Part shown: positions 10,228-22,470 of the stretch, piece by piece | Numbering within the stretch: the stretch's first letter is position 1 | How the letters are laid out: the number at the start of each line of letters is the position of its first letter | Source: Selaginella moellendorffii | Taxonomy: Eukaryota; Streptophyta; Lycopodiopsida; Selaginellales; Selaginellaceae | NCBI RefSeq assembly: GCF_000143415.4 | Contig: NW_003314273.1 | Coordinates: 760,222-824,221, forward strand | Length of the DNA: 64,000 bases | Direction of reading: 5' to 3' | The notes under the pieces: generated by a model | Databases searched by the model: none | Told to the model about the DNA's origin: nothing | What the model saw: only the letters and a program-made list of their open reading frames with translations | Translations under genes and position numbers: made by a program

Positions 10228-10460
10228 TGTAACCTCCAGAATTTAAACTTCCTAGGAGGTCACCCACCCCATATATAACTTTATGAATTTGGACTTCCTA
10301 AAAGGTTATTTAACCCAATATTCTTTAAACCCAAGGATGTTTAATCTTAAACATCTCAAAACTCTTAACCAATTGGAAAAGGGTGTGTAATAGCCCTTTC
10401 CTTTTATATTTTAACTTTAATGAATCATTTTTCAAGTCGTTCTCTTTATAATTTGTTATT
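10228..10460 (-). mobile_element. Decayed minus-strand Cassandra LTR copies
   Basis: A truncated copy (TGTAACCTCC... to CACCCACCCC, 10228-10270) is followed by a nearly full decayed copy (about 10274-10460), both in reverse orientation, with the characteristic AACCCAAGGATG and AACCAATTGGAAAAGGGTGT segments. The first is probably an LTR cut by the second. Confidence 0.65.
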
Positions 10461-10530
10461 TATAATTCGTGTTTTAAGTTGTTTATAATTCGTGTTTTTG
10501 TTAGATATCAATATTAATATATGGTGTGAT

Positions 10531-11030
10531 TGTAGCATATATGACTTTTACACTTTACTCTAGGGTGATTTACCATAGGATAACCATAAAGCAAAACTAA
10601 ACCTTTGGATACATAGGCCAATGTTAGTAGAGCAAAATTTAAGTTTCAAGGCTTTAGACCACTAAATGAAAAGACAGTTAAACTCCCAAATTATAGCTAA
10701 GGAGTGAAAGAATTGAAGCATGAAGTGACTCCTAAGCATAAAACTCAAGGAGTGAAAGAACAAAAGCATGGAGTAACATAAAAATAATCCTAGAACATTT
10801 AACATCCCAAATATGTGAAATGAAGCCAAAAAAGGTTTTGGCATTATTTTAGTATATCAATAGTCTAATTCAAGGATATGAGTACCCCACTAACTAGCAT
10901 GGTTAAGAGTTTTGGCTTAGACTCAAGCCAAATGCAAAATAAAGATAAGCATGCAAGTGAAAGTTAAACTATATCTTAAGTTAGTTAACCATACATTCTA
11001 CCCACTATCTCTATTATGTGAATTTTTCTA
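10531..11030 (+). repeat. Decayed copy of the 1.13 kb solo-LTR-type repeat
   Basis: From TGTAGCATATATGAC onward the sequence aligns segment by segment with 23,909-24,430 (GATTTACCATAGGATAAC, CTCAAGG... CAAAAG... GAGTACCCCA... ACCCACTATC). The copy at 23,909 is GC-richer, so this one shows heavy C-to-T and G-to-A decay. It seems truncated after about 11,030. Confidence 0.75.
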
Positions 11031-11429
11031 TTAACTGGACATGTGACATGATATTATTCAGTATATGTATAGTTGCATTTGATGCGAAGCTCATAATACT
11101 CCCCTTTATGCTGCAGAAAGACAATTGGGCTCAATTGTAATTTTCCATTTATTTAAGTTAGTAACATTTGATCTAATATAGTATTTTCCATAATCGACTA
11201 TTAGCATAAATACATTATTATCCTTTTCGACTAATTGACTTGTTGGGTGGAAGATTGTGTTTTTTTTGTGAGTTTCTGACTACTATTGGATATTTCCTCC
11301 TCAATCGAGTGGTGTTCTAGCATTCTTATTTAGAGCAAATTTTATCATATAATAATCTTGCATTTATAATTGAGGCATTTCATGTTTTAATGTCTTAGTT
11401 AAGGATATGCATACTTTCACAAGTGTTTA

Positions 11430-11665
11430 TTATTCATAAATAGATGGTTTGGTGGAATAGATTGTTCAAACAATCAAAGTGATGATCACAAAATATATGA
11501 AATTTTAGCATTTGGATTGGAGATAGTTATTTACTGTTTCTTTGGTATACATATGTCACATAAGTATAAAGTTTGTTGGTGCTTCATTATATAAACTTTT
11601 ATATGGTCATGATTTAATATTTTCAACGAAGTTGAGATTATCTTTGCAATTGCCATAAATTGCCA
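11430..11665 (+). pseudogene. Ty3/gypsy integrase relic 2 (different lineage)
   Basis: One frame reads DGLVE-IVQTIKVMITKYM, then SLVYICHISIKFVGASLYKLLYGHDLIFSTKLRL. This is the NGLVERMVQTIK... TGASPYKLLYGHDPIFP type of gypsy integrase, distinct from relic 1. Stops interrupt it. Two gypsy lineages are therefore mixed in this AT-rich block. Confidence 0.65.
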
Positions 11666-11792
11666 ATATTAAATCTTAGCATCATTAATTTGACAAACAT
11701 TCTTCCATTGGTTCAAACAAAGTTTATTGAATATATAACCATGTACAAGTGGGACAACAACCGTACTATAACTCCTATCATCATTTACCTAC

Positions 11793-11990
11793 TATAAACA
11801 ACCAAAGAAAATGATTTAAGAAATGATTTATAATATTTAAATATAAAGGGAAAGGGTCTGTAAACAAACATACACCCCCTTTTTCAATCAATTAAAAGTA
11901 TTGGGATATTTAGGGTTAAGTGTTTTTAGGTTTTAATAATACTGGGTTAGGAGACTTTTTAATTTGTCTAAAGGACTTCTTATTCAGTGA
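11793..11990 (+). mobile_element. Decayed Cassandra-type LTR
   Basis: TATAAACAACCAAAGAAAATG... through GGGAAAGGGTCTGTAAAC, CCCCCTTTTTCAATCA and TACTGGGTTAGGAGACTT aligns with the Cassandra LTR. The 3' end is degraded and the boundary approximate. Confidence 0.65.
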
Positions 11991-12002
11991 AAAAAACTAT
12001 AC

Positions 12003-12275
12003 ATAGACATAACATTTAACATAACATTTAACAAACTAATCCTCCTAAAATTATATATGTATTATAGTTGAATGCTTTGCTTAAAGGGGTAAAAAAAGAT
12101 TAAAAAATTGACACCATTTACAAATCCACTGGTGTCTCTTTGTACACAGATGTGACATTTAATATAACATTTAATAAACTAATCCTCCAGAAATTATATA
12201 TATATTATAGCTAAAGTGCTTCAATAAAATGGATAAAAATTAATTAATACCATTTACAAATCCATTAGTGCTTCC
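12003..12275 (+). repeat. Direct duplication of about 130-150 bp
   Basis: The block ACATAACATTTAACA-AACTAATCCTCC... ACCATTTACAAATCCA occurs at about 12003-12137 and again at 12148-12275. It lies just inside the polypurine tract of element A. Non-coding. Confidence 0.7.
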
Positions 12276-12789
12276 TTTTGTGTTTTTCCAAATCCTAGCT
12301 ATCAACTAAAGAACATTAACTACCTTTATCTTTACAAGAGGAGGGGATGATGTGAAATTTAAATGTATTGGCTATAATGTTATACATTATTATTAAAGTT
12401 GTGCAATTTTGGTAGTTATAAAATTTGTTTCAATCCATACCATTTGCTTTTATATATAAGTTATGGTTTTGGGGCTAATAAAAAATACATATTTTTATAT
12501 TTTATTTTTATATTCCATGCAATTACATAATCAAATTTTTATTATTCATTAATGTTATTTTTATAGAGTTTCATGAATTTTCATTTTTGTGATTTAAACT
12601 TTCTTAAAAATTACTATCTGATTTTTTAATTAATAAATGTTTCCTTAAAATAAAAATAGCCTTTTAACATTTTAAATTCTGAAACTTTTTGCTTCTAAAA
12701 TAGCACTAATTGGAAATAAAATCTCAGCTTTATAATTTTTTCAAATTAAACGCTAGGGATATCACTTATATGTGTCTTGTGCTCAGGCA

Positions 12790-15411
12790 ATGGCGCTCCT
12801 GGCTATGGCGACAGCCACCGCATTCAGTCCTCTTGCCACGGATCGCCACAAGTGGAAGTCGAGGACTGCGCGAAGATCTTCCTCCATCGTTGCCATGGTT
12901 GCCGTCAAGAACGATGAGGACGAGCCTTGCATTGTTGATCCTCTTCTTCCATCGGAGCGAAAGGTACTACCGTTACATTTTCTCGTAGCTAAGCAACGAT
13001 GGCCTTGCACTGACAGAGATCGCCGTCAGACCTTGGCACTCTTTTTCGAAGATTTTCCAAAGTCGCTGCGCCATACTGGAGCTCGGATGACAAATCACAG
13101 GCAAGAATCCGCCTCGTTGGTGTCTTCGCTCTCACGCTCGCAACGACGGGAATAAGCGTGGGATTTAACTTCCTTGGGAGAGATTTCTACAACTCACTCG
13201 CAAGTAAGTTTTAGACTATTTTCTGATGTGTATCTTTCTTTCTTCTTTCAGGCAAGGATCAAGAGCAATTCACTCGGCAGCTCCTATACTATCTGGGAGC
13301 ATTCATTGCTGGAATCCCGGTAAGCTTTTGGTGGTTTCTTCTATTTTTTTCAACGATTGAAACCATCAACACTTTGATTGAAGGTGTTTGTCTTCCGAGA
13401 CTATAGCCGTGATACTTTGTCTCTTCGCTGGAGAGCATGGATGACAAAGTATTACTTGGAACGATATTTTGAGAATAGATCATTCTACAACATCCAGTCT
13501 CAGTCGCTTGTGGATAACCCGGATCAACGCGTGGTCGACGATTTAAACTCCTTCACAGCCACCGCTTTGGGATTCAGCCTAGCTCTTTTCAACGCTACGA
13601 TCGATCTTATATCCTTCAGCGGTATTCTTTACAGCATATATCCACCGCTCTTTGGAGTTCTTGTAGTTTACTCCATTGGCGGCACTGCAATAAGCGTTGC
13701 GCTAGGAAAGGTAGATTGTCTTGTTTATCTTTTTATATCTTGCTCAGCTCCGGTAAATGCAGGGTCTAGTGGATCTTAACTTTATGCAAGAAAAGAGAGA
13801 AGCTGATTTTAGATATGGCTTGGTGCGCGTGCGAGAAAATACCGAGTCTATTGCGTTCTATCAAGGAGAAACGAATGAGATCCAGCTGCTGCTGGAGCGT
13901 TTCAGACAAACCTTTGACAACTACAGTGTACGAGCTTTTCTCTTGTGGTAAATATCGCGAGTGCACTGTGTTGCCCCCGTGCTCTTTGTTGCTCTCTAGG
14001 CAGTGTTTTTTTTTCAAGTGTTCTGAAAACTAATGCTTTTTCATTTGTGACTTTACAGCAACTGCTCTTAGCTTCGAGAAATCTTCAGTTTTTCCAAAGC
14101 GGCTACAGATATGTGATCCAGGTTTTACCTGCAGCCGTTGTTGCTCCACTCTATTTTACTGGCAAGATTGATTTCGGGGTTATCAATCAGTCTTTTTCTG
14201 CGTTCAACCACATCCTGGGCGACTTTTCCTTGATCATATATCAGTTTCAGTCGCTGAGCTCGTTTTCTGCTGTTATTGATCGTCTGGGTACGCTTCTATA
14301 TATTTCCTTTCGGCTTGTTTGTTCCTATTTTATGGTTGTCGTTTCTTATTGTTTCTTACAGGTGAATTCAGTGATATACTGGATGCACAAGTAGCAACTG
14401 AGGATCTGATAGGCATCAAAATCTTTGACTACGTTGAGAAAGATGCAAAGCCTCTTCTTTTGGAAGTGGAGGAGTTAACGCTCCAGACCCCTCAGTATAC
14501 ATTGGTTCTTATCGAAAACCTCACGTTCAGTATCTCTCAAGGACAAAATCTTCTGGTTCGTATAAGCAAAGCTGGATGTGTTGTATTTTAACGTATTTTA
14601 TAGGTGATGGGTGCCAGTGGGAGTGGAAAAACATCGCTTCTAAGAGCTATTGCTGGACTCTGGAAGTGTGGAAGCGGGTCAATCAAACGCTACTTTACCG
14701 GAAACTCCTCCAAGTCCAATGGCTCCATCCTGCTGGAACGCACCATAGAGGATATCTTGTTTCTTCCTCAGAAGCCATACATGGTCCTTGGAACATTAAA
14801 ACAGCAGCTCCTATATCCAACATGGAACGTGGAAGAGAAAGAGGAGCTTGATGATGGTAAACACTTGTTTTCTCCTTTGTTCTTCACAAAGTTCTAGCTT
14901 TAACTTCATTCCTGCATGTAGGCCTACTTTCGCAATCCTCCACACGACCAAAACCCCGAAACGCTGAGCCAGCTGATGATCAGCTAGCGGAAGTTCTCCG
15001 CCAAGTAAAGCTGGGACAACTCCTCACTCGCTGCAATGGCTTGGACTCCTTCGCCGACTGGTCCAGCGTGTTATCCCTGGGAGAGCAGCAGCGCCTTGCG
15101 TTCGCCCGTATGCTACTTTCAAAACCAAGGCTCGCTCTCCTGGACGAAGCAACCAGCGCTCTCGACGAAGAAACTGAGGTCTGTGCTGAGTTTTTCTTGA
15201 TGATGATGATGATGGTGATGGTATTGCTGCGCAGGCACATTTATATGGAGTGCTGAAAACATCAGGGATATCCGTGATTAGCGTCGGGCACAGAAGCACG
15301 CTCCGTCGCTTCCACACGCACTTGCTCAGGCTCGACAATAAAAACGATGCCAACTCTTGGTCACTCGAGAATCTGGAGCAATGCGAGCAACAAACTCTTG
15401 GCACCAACTGA
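12790..15411 (+). CDS. ABCD2: ABC transporter D family half-transporter, plastid type
   Basis: Ten exons: 12790-12963, 13017-13203, 13252-13319, 13384-13710, 13763-13927, 14059-14287, 14362-14555, 14604-14856, 14973-15178 and 15235-15411, giving about 659 aa. The N-terminus ([15 protein letters not shown]... RTARRSSS) looks like a plastid transit peptide. The transmembrane domain carries [18 protein letters not shown] and the [15 protein letters not shown] motif of ABCD proteins; the nucleotide-binding domain has Walker [10 protein letters not shown], signature LSLGEQQR, Walker [13 protein letters not shown] and H-loop VGHRSTL. Arabidopsis ABCD2 is predicted plastidial; peroxisomal ABCD1 imports acyl-CoAs. 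The 14,857-14,972 intron acceptor (GAGCCAG) was chosen because the nearer AG at 14,922 breaks the frame. Function as a homodimer is inferred. Confidence 0.9.
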
Positions 15412-17101
15412 GAGATATTTATGCACTCCTGCAGGCCACGCCTCACGGGTAAGCACTGCTGTTTTTGTTTTCGCACCAGTTTTTCTTGCGCTCTCGAACG
15501 TGTTCTTCGCTTATAAACACTCTGTGCACTTGCAGCTCGACCAACCAACACACCCTCTTTAAAGAAGTGGAGGAAAAAAAAGAGAGGCCAAGAGTTTCCA
15601 GTGGCATATTGACAGTGTGGCTACTGCTTCTGCCGCTGCTGGCTGCCAAGCGAATCGCGTTGAATATCAAGCTGACAGGCAACGTTAGTTGAAAGAGAGA
15701 AGGAAGGGGATGGGAATAATTTGCAGAGGCCCGGACAGACAGGCATAAACATAGCACGCAAAGTGGTCGCGGCTCCTCCTCTCAAAGTCTCACAGCTAGA
15801 TTCAATCCAGAGGCCGAGGCTTAACAGGAAGCAAATCGCGGAGAGCCATAGCTATGGAGGAGACAAGCAAAGCAAAAGCCGGGCAAAAAGCAAAGCAAAA
15901 CAAGAGCAAGCAGCGCAGGCAGAAACAAAGTCATCCACAGCAAATGGAGGGAGAAAAAAATCTTGGGCTGCTTTTCAGAGGAGATTCTCTTAGAGAGATT
16001 TCTTTGGAGAGGTGGTCACGCGTGCAAACAAAAGCTTTCGTTGCGGCCAGCGATGGATGGAAGAAAATGGACGCGCCAAGGACAGACAGGATGGGCAAAG
16101 CTGCCTGTGGTCACTCCCGACCATTTGGATTATTAATCACAAGTTGTAAGGATTAGCGTTTTAACCTGTGAAATTAGCAGTGTTTTAAGTTAACTAGTCA
16201 TGGTGGAACCAGCTAGTATTCTTTGTAGCTTTCCATTTTATCTCTATGCTTATGCTTGTGGATGGATATGGACTGTACAGAACGAGGTGGATATACCGTG
16301 CGCTGTAGGAACGTTCGTTTTTGGCATATTCTCCTGGCCACAAAGGCGCAACTTGGGTCATGGGCGTGAAGTACAATACAAGGAGCTAGGAAACAAAAAA
16401 ACAAAATAATACATCCAAACCTTTATGCTTTTATAGCCGTATGCATTGTTAATACTTTTTTATAATAAAGTGTATACACTATTCATACTTTTATTATAAA
16501 AGCATACGAAAATTAAAAAAATATAGTTTTCCAGAAGTAGCCTGTGGACCATAGCCATTTGGCGCGAACATTTCGCTTCAACTGAAAATCGACAAGAAAT
16601 GTGTGGCCCTGTGCGGAGGATCTCCGCGAATATTCCCCTTCTTCTTTTATTTTTCGGGGGTGTGCGTTTTGTGTCGTCGAGTGATTTCGATCCACTCCTT
16701 GTGTACCAGGAGATCACGAACAAGGAATGCTGGCCTCACACAAATTCGCTTAAACAACTCGGGTGTCAATCGATCGAGATCAATCTAGAAAAGCCCGAGG
16801 AAGAAAGAAAACCGCGCCCAACTATCCTATTCTATGCATAGTAAAAGCTATAGCGCGCGTCGATCAATCCATCGATCCATTCGTCCAACTGGACAGAATG
16901 TGACCCTCGAATCAATTCGATGGCGCCCGGAGAGCGAGCCCAAATGGATGGATCGAAGACCCACCTCCAAATTCTCCCGCCCCCAATGTAAAGAAACACA
17001 CAAAGCCAGGGAAATTATTCTTGTTTAAACATGCATCGTGCTCTACCTTGTTCTTCCGGTGATCACGGGGAAGAAAGATTCTTCTTCTTCTTCTTCTTCT
17101 T
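15412..17101. other. Intergenic region without a recognisable gene
   Basis: The 3' flank of the ABCD gene is followed by moderately AT-rich DNA. It includes a Lys/Ser/Gln-coding A-rich stretch (about 15,850-15,960) and a TTC microsatellite (about 17,079-17,103, in the MIZ1-like 3' region). Short open frames here matched no family I know. Confidence 0.5.
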
Positions 17102-17977
17102 CTAGGCTCGGAGGAGGAAAATGCTGAGCTCCTGGCCTGGGGAGCCATCCGGATTGATCATGTGGAACGACTCCGAGTCCGCGGATCCCACTACTCGCTC
17201 GTACGTAGCGCGCATGTACATGAGCTCGTCCAATTCCTGATCATCCGAACCCGCGGGATCCCCGGAGGAGCTCTGGACGGGGATCACTCCAGCGCCCATC
17301 GAGACCGATTGCATCAATCCCAGCACGGCCCTGTCGGGCTCCGTGAAGGGCCTCCTCACCGCGAATCCAACCTTGCGCCCATTGCAGTACATCGTCCACA
17401 CTGGCTCCGAGTAGAGATGCCGGTCGCGCTGGTGGTGGCGGTGATTCTTCTTCCTTGGCGAGCATGGCTCGTTTGATGATTCGTGCCTCTTCTCGCATTC
17501 CATCGCGATCCGGAGGAGCCCCGAGGACATCTCCTTGACGAGGAGGACGGTGGGCATGGCCAGCTCCAGGAGCATCACGGGCGGCTCGCGGGGATCCTCC
17601 TGGATGCTCATCACCACCTTGCCTTTGCGCTGGCCAAAGATGGTGCCGGTGACGACCGAGGAGGATCGCCTGGAGGAGGAATCGTGGTCCTTGGAGGAGG
17701 AATTGGAGGAGATTGGAGGGGATGTGGTGGTGGTGGCGGTGGAGGAGGAGGAGGAGGTGGAGGAGCTCCGGATCTTGGTCTCGAATTGGAGCTTGCAGCC
17801 ACAGCAGCAGGGGATCACGAGAGAGCCCAGCATCGACGCGAGAGATCTCCAGCACTTGACGTCCTTCTCGCAGTGGACGCTGGTGGGCTCGTCGATTATG
17901 TTGTCCTGCTTGCTCAAATCCACCATCTTGACCGATCTCGGCCGGCCCCCGCCCGCAATCATCGGTGCCACCCCCAT
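17102..17977 (-). CDS. MIZU-KUSSEI 1-like protein (DUF617)
   Basis: Single-exon gene of 291 aa. The C-terminal two thirds is the plant-specific MIZ1 domain: GTIFGQRKGKVVMSIQEDPR, LLELAMPTVLLVKEMSSGLLRIAMEC, EPVWTMYCNGRKVGFAVRR and ELMYMRATYERVVGS...SFHMINP. The N-terminal part has a CCCGCK cluster and a Ser/Thr-rich low-complexity linker, seen on the DNA as GGA/GGT repeats. MIZ1 of Arabidopsis is an ER-associated protein needed for root hydrotropism; the family is land-plant specific and was present before roots evolved in seed plants, so the role here is open. Confidence 0.92.
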   Translation of the reverse strand: MGVAPMIAGGGRPRSVKMVDLSKQDNIIDEPTSVHCEKDVKCWRSLASMLGSLVIPCCCGCKLQFETKIRSSSTSSSSSTATTTTSPPISSNSSSKDHDSSSRRSSSVVTGTIFGQRKGKVVMSIQEDPREPPVMLLELAMPTVLLVKEMSSGLLRIAMECEKRHESSNEPCSPRKKNHRHHQRDRHLYSEPVWTMYCNGRKVGFAVRRPFTEPDRAVLGLMQSVSMGAGVIPVQSSSGDPAGSDDQELDELMYMRATYERVVGSADSESFHMINPDGSPGQELSIFLLRA

Positions 17978-18550
17978 AGCTAGCGAGCTCCTCTTCTTCT
18001 CTTCCCAGAGAGAAAAGCTTTTCTTTTCCGTTGCTGTGAATCAAGGAGGGAACTTGGAGGCGATTGATCAAAGAACCCAAGAAGAGCTCTACAAGATTCT
18101 CGAGAGAAAAAGTGAATTTTTTTTCCTGGAAACGATTGATCAATCAAGAACCAGCTCGCGATTTAAGCGGCCTTGCTTGGCAGGCAATCCAGTAGCTCCC
18201 AAGCCACTCAAATCGATTCTTCCATGCTCGCTCTCCTCTCTCGATTTCCTAGAGACTGTGTCGATCAAACAGCGCCTTTTTTTCCCTGACGCTAGACAAG
18301 CCCGAAAAAACAAAGTGGCAGCTCAAATAAACAAGAGTGGTCCATTCCATTCCATTCCGTCCGCCAGACCGAACGGTTACTTGGACGGAATATACACCGG
18401 CCACATAGTGAAAGATCCGCTTATTTAAGTTCTTCCATTGTCCAAAATTCCAGGAACGCATACAATTAGCTTAGCTCTCTCTCCATCTTAAATTTTTCTC
18501 TCAGTTCGTCGTCGTTATTCCCACGATACATCGCCTCTCTCGTCATGATC
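17978..18550. other. Intergenic: MIZ1-like promoter and MPP-beta 3' flank
   Basis: Lies between the start of the MIZ1-like gene and the stop of the MPP-beta gene, both on the minus strand. Contains the 5' leader of the first. No separate gene seen. Confidence 0.5.
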
Positions 18551-20540
18551 TCAGTATCGCAGCCAGTATGTCCGGCGGCGCAGCCAGTGGTAATCCGGAA
18601 GAATTTGCAGCGATCCCACGGCAGCAACAGCCAAGTCCTGGGAAACTCTCACCTTTAGTTGAAACCCAAAAGGAAAAGCAATGACTTTCACGAACCTGAT
18701 CGTAGATGAAACGCTCCGCAACTCTCCTCACGGTCGCCGCATCCACAGCATCGATCCTGGCGAATAATTCCGCCAGGGGAATTCTACGACCATACGTGAG
18801 TATCTGCAAAAGTTACGGACACTGGAGTCAGCATTTTTTGTTTTCGCGCGAGGAAGTACCTGGCGTCCAATGTCCTCGGCGATGGGACTGGTACCATCGA
18901 GGTGAAGTAACAGGCAGGCCTTGAGCTGCATCCATCCAGAACCACGGTGTCGTTAGAACTAAATCGTGCTTCTGAAGGACTTTTGAGTAAAACCAACCTG
19001 GTTTCTAGCACGAATCACGTCATCCTCGCGAACATGGTAGACCATATGGGTCATCTCTCGCGTGATTACCCATGCAAGGTCGTCCAAAACGTCTGGCTGG
19101 AGAGGTCAGGGAGGAAATTAAGAGCGTTGCAAAAAAACTGAAACGAGAACAAAAAAAAAAGGAAAGAAAAAACAAACCTTTGCAACAGCGTAGACTCCAA
19201 ATAATCCCGAGTCACTGTAGTTTGTGTTGAATGCCATGATACTCTCCGCGATATTGTTCGCTGACACCTTTTGGGCCATTTCTGACCTGTACAATCGGAA
19301 AAGTTGAAAGAGTGGACTCAAATCGTCACAGATACATACCCCATATGCTTCCCAGCTCCGGAATTCTTATTCCATGAGCCAAGCATCGTCTGCATAACCA
19401 TCAAGGGAATGGAATCCGGGTCGGTCCATGAGGCTCCCTTGACAGCAATCGCAACATACGCCAGTGGAATATCATCGTCTCTAAACCTCACCTGTAAGAA
19501 CAAAACAAGAAAATGTCAGCAGGAGCCTACAACAAGTTTGACAAAACTTACGTCGGACCCAGTAAAGAAAGCTGGTTCTTTCTCGATGAGATCGGCCGCT
19601 GTGGTGCCGTCGCTTGGAAGCGAGCCAAACAGCCTCTCAACATCCCGGACGAGGGCATCGTGATTCACAGCACCAGCAGCAGAGACAACCTGACAAGAAG
19701 ACAAGATCAATGAAACAAGAGCACCACAGAACGAGATTTTACCATGCGTGGCCCTGTGTAATGCGTCGAGATATAGTTCTCCAGATCTTCCTTCGTGATG
19801 GAGCGGATGTTCTCCTCGGGTCCAAGGATTGTCCGGCCCAGAGGACTGTACTGGAAGGCAGTAGCATGCAAGTGATCAAACACCACTTCCTCCATCTGCC
19901 CTTCGACCTGATCAAGAACAAGAAAGGAAGAAAAAAAGCACTCAGAGAAACAAAAGAAAGAAGAAAAAGAAAAGAGCCTTTTTACCTCTTTCATCTCCCG
20001 GAGAATCACATTCCTCTCTCGCGCGATCCTGTCCTCGTCAAAGTTGGAGTTTTGGAGAATGTCGGCCAAGATATCCACGGCGACCGGCACATCCTTCTTG
20101 AGAACCTTGGCGTAGTACGTGGTCTGCTCGCGCGAGGTGTAGGCATTGAGATGGCCTCCCATATTCTCGATCTCCTCCTCCAGCTTTTGCATACTCCTCT
20201 TCTTGGTCCCCTTGAAGATCATATGCTCCAAGAAATGGGCGGTGCCATTGGTAGCATCCGTCTCGAATCGGCTGCCCGCATCGATCCACACCCCGACCGT
20301 GGCGGTCTCAGCTGCCATATTCGACTCGGTGGCGACGCGCAGGCCATTGGAGAGCGTGGTGATGCGCGTCGGGGGCGTGGCGAGGATGCTGCTGTGATCC
20401 ACGGTGCTAGGGACGGGCGAGTTGAAGCGAGTGAAGCGCTCATCGGGGATGGTGAGCGAGGCGGCGGCGGCGGAGGAGGAGGCAAACCTGGAGTTCCAGC
20501 GGGCGGCCCGCCGCGCGGCAGCTGCCACAAGCCTGCTCAT
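18551..20540 (-). CDS. MPPB: Mitochondrial processing peptidase beta subunit
   Basis: Nine exons (20540-19986, 19907-19743, 19689-19552, 19491-19340, 19286-19178, 19096-18998, 18925-18860, 18803-18696, 18637-18551) give about 492 aa; introns are 53-81 nt. An Arg/Ala-rich presequence ([20 protein letters not shown]) is followed by the M16 zinc site HFLEH (about residues 105-109) with the downstream Glu in the [18 protein letters not shown] region. The family-typical C-terminus [16 protein letters not shown] ends the protein. MPP cleaves presequences of imported mitochondrial proteins; in plants it is part of the cytochrome bc1 complex. All exon joins keep phase, so the gene looks intact. Confidence 0.95.
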
Positions 20541-21398
20541 GGCCGAATGGAGTTGCCCTAGCGAGCTAGGGCTCTAGTGCAAAGGGGAAGAACTTTTGAT
20601 TATTATAATTACCACTAATTAGTGCCTCAAAATTTTCTTGACACCTCATCTGAGAATTTGCTGTATACAACATTTCAATGGGGATGGAGTGAAATTGCAA
20701 TTGTGAGAACGAAAAAAAACAAAGGCTTTCTTTCATATTTTTGAACACCCATGGAACAATCTAATAAAACAGTTACATATGTTTATAGAAATTATTATAT
20801 AAAGTTAAAATATAAGTTAAAATAAAATTAAAAATAATATAATAAATATTTATTATAAAAATAATTATAGACGTCACATATTTTTATTATCAACAAATTT
20901 GGTTATGTAAATAGATTACAACTTAAATTTAATGGCTATAGAGAAACTATTTTATCCACTTTGGATTTAATAGCAATAAAAAAACATTTTATCTTAAATT
21001 TCATCTTGTTTTATGGTTACAAAGAAAACTTCTTGAGTTTTACAGCTACAAATTTTATTTTATGATTTCCTAATTAAAGGGAAAGAAATAAATTTTAAAC
21101 TTAAATAAAATAATTAAGAAAGACTAAAATGATAAACAACAATATATAATAAAAAATTTATATATCTATATATCTTGATAAGAAACCTTTCTCTTGAAAA
21201 CAAAGTATAAAATCATAGTAATTACTTACTAAGGATTTATGTTATCTTAAAATTGTACAATATTTATTCTTTATCAAGGTTATTACAACAATATTTTGTT
21301 ATTACTAAAACCTAGATTAAATATCTATATTTAATAATGAAAGCTATTTATATTAGATTATGTGGTACCACTAGTAACAAAACAACTATAATTAAAGG
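20541..21398. other. AT-rich intergenic sequence
   Basis: About 40 bp of MPP-beta leader followed by very AT-rich sequence without recognisable genes or repeat ends; the flank of the nested retrotransposon block. Confidence 0.5.
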
Positions 21399-22470
21399 TG
21401 TAAGATTTGTAAATACATGTATGTATATATATGTATTATCCTGCCTAGGTAATACACTAATTATAATACTAAAGTATATAGACTGTCCATTTGGAATTGA
21501 ATTTAGTCCATCCATTTTTGTATATAAGCAAGAGTCTAAACCCTAATTAATATTCCTATTTTTATATCTTGAATACTCATATTAGTGGAGATGAAAGGCA
21601 TTGCAATTTGTCCTTGAAGGGCAAAGCTTTTTGGCAATGCTTTGCTTTAGTTTTCGGGTTATGCTTTTTTGTTCTTATTTCTTCATTCTCTTTTAAATTT
21701 AGAACTATATTAGTTTTTTGCAAGATTTAGAATTTTAATTATCATTATGCTTATATTTACTTTTCTTGTGATTTTATTGCATTTTCTTCTTCTACTATGC
21801 CATGCCGTCATTGATCAAAGAGTATGTCACTTCAAGTTGCTACTCCATTGGATCAAACTTTTGGTGATGTAGGGTGTGATCATGTTGGTGTTATGCATAT
21901 CCTTGGTGTGTTGTTGCCTCCAACTTCCATAGAACATGATTACATAGTTTGTTCTATTCTCAGTGTTCTACCATCTTATGTTCATGTAGAGTGAGATCGT
22001 GACATTAATTGGCAAGTTATAGATTATGCAATTTAATTATTGGAAAATGTTCGAAGATCAAGTTTATGGCAAGGCAATGTATATAAGCTCAAGTGAATTC
22101 CAGAATGTAATAATGAATTTGATTATTATGGAGATAGCTTTGAAGATGAAGTGAAGATTTCACGGGGTAGATATTAATCTTTCATTCTGTCATCTGATCT
22201 TTTCTTTTTCCCTTTTGCTCTTTCCCAACCTTTTCTTATGTTTTAGCTTAAGCCACCTTATCATATCCCTAGTATTTCTTCCTCATTTGTAGTGTTTTCT
22301 TCTTTTGGTATGTCAATCATTTATAACTTTTATGATTTTCATTCTTAATTTAATGTTGAGTTGAGTGTTTTCTATCCTTTTCATACTAATCTAGATGTTA
22401 GGTGTGTCTATAAAGTTGAGAATCTTGCTTTTGTTTCATTAATAGAGTCTTTGTGATCATGGGATGAGAT

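Larger units (their letters stand above)
6073..12500 (+). mobile_element. Decayed LTR retrotransposon (element A)
   Basis: A copy of one sequence starting TGTGAGATCTAAATGTAT at 6073 and ending near 6228 recurs at 12351-about 12500 (TGTGAAATTTAAATGTAT), both with a TATATATAA box and a shared GGGCTAAT stretch. A polypurine tract (GAGGAGGGGATGA, about 12338-12350) directly precedes the second copy, as expected for a 3' LTR. The inside contains fragments of Ty3/gypsy reverse transcriptase and integrase broken by stops, plus nested LTR copies. The end of each LTR is approximate, and I did not find a target duplication. Confidence 0.65.

Noticed and set aside
14919-14972. Acceptor at 14,922 for ABCD exon 9
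   Set aside because: It gives the wrong phase and an early stop; the acceptor at 14,972 keeps the frame.
16599-16841. 80-codon frame near 16.6 kb
   Set aside because: No homology recognised and no gene context.
17483-18428. Long plus-strand frames opposite the MIZ1-like gene
   Set aside because: Antisense shadows of a GC-rich coding exon with no family motif.
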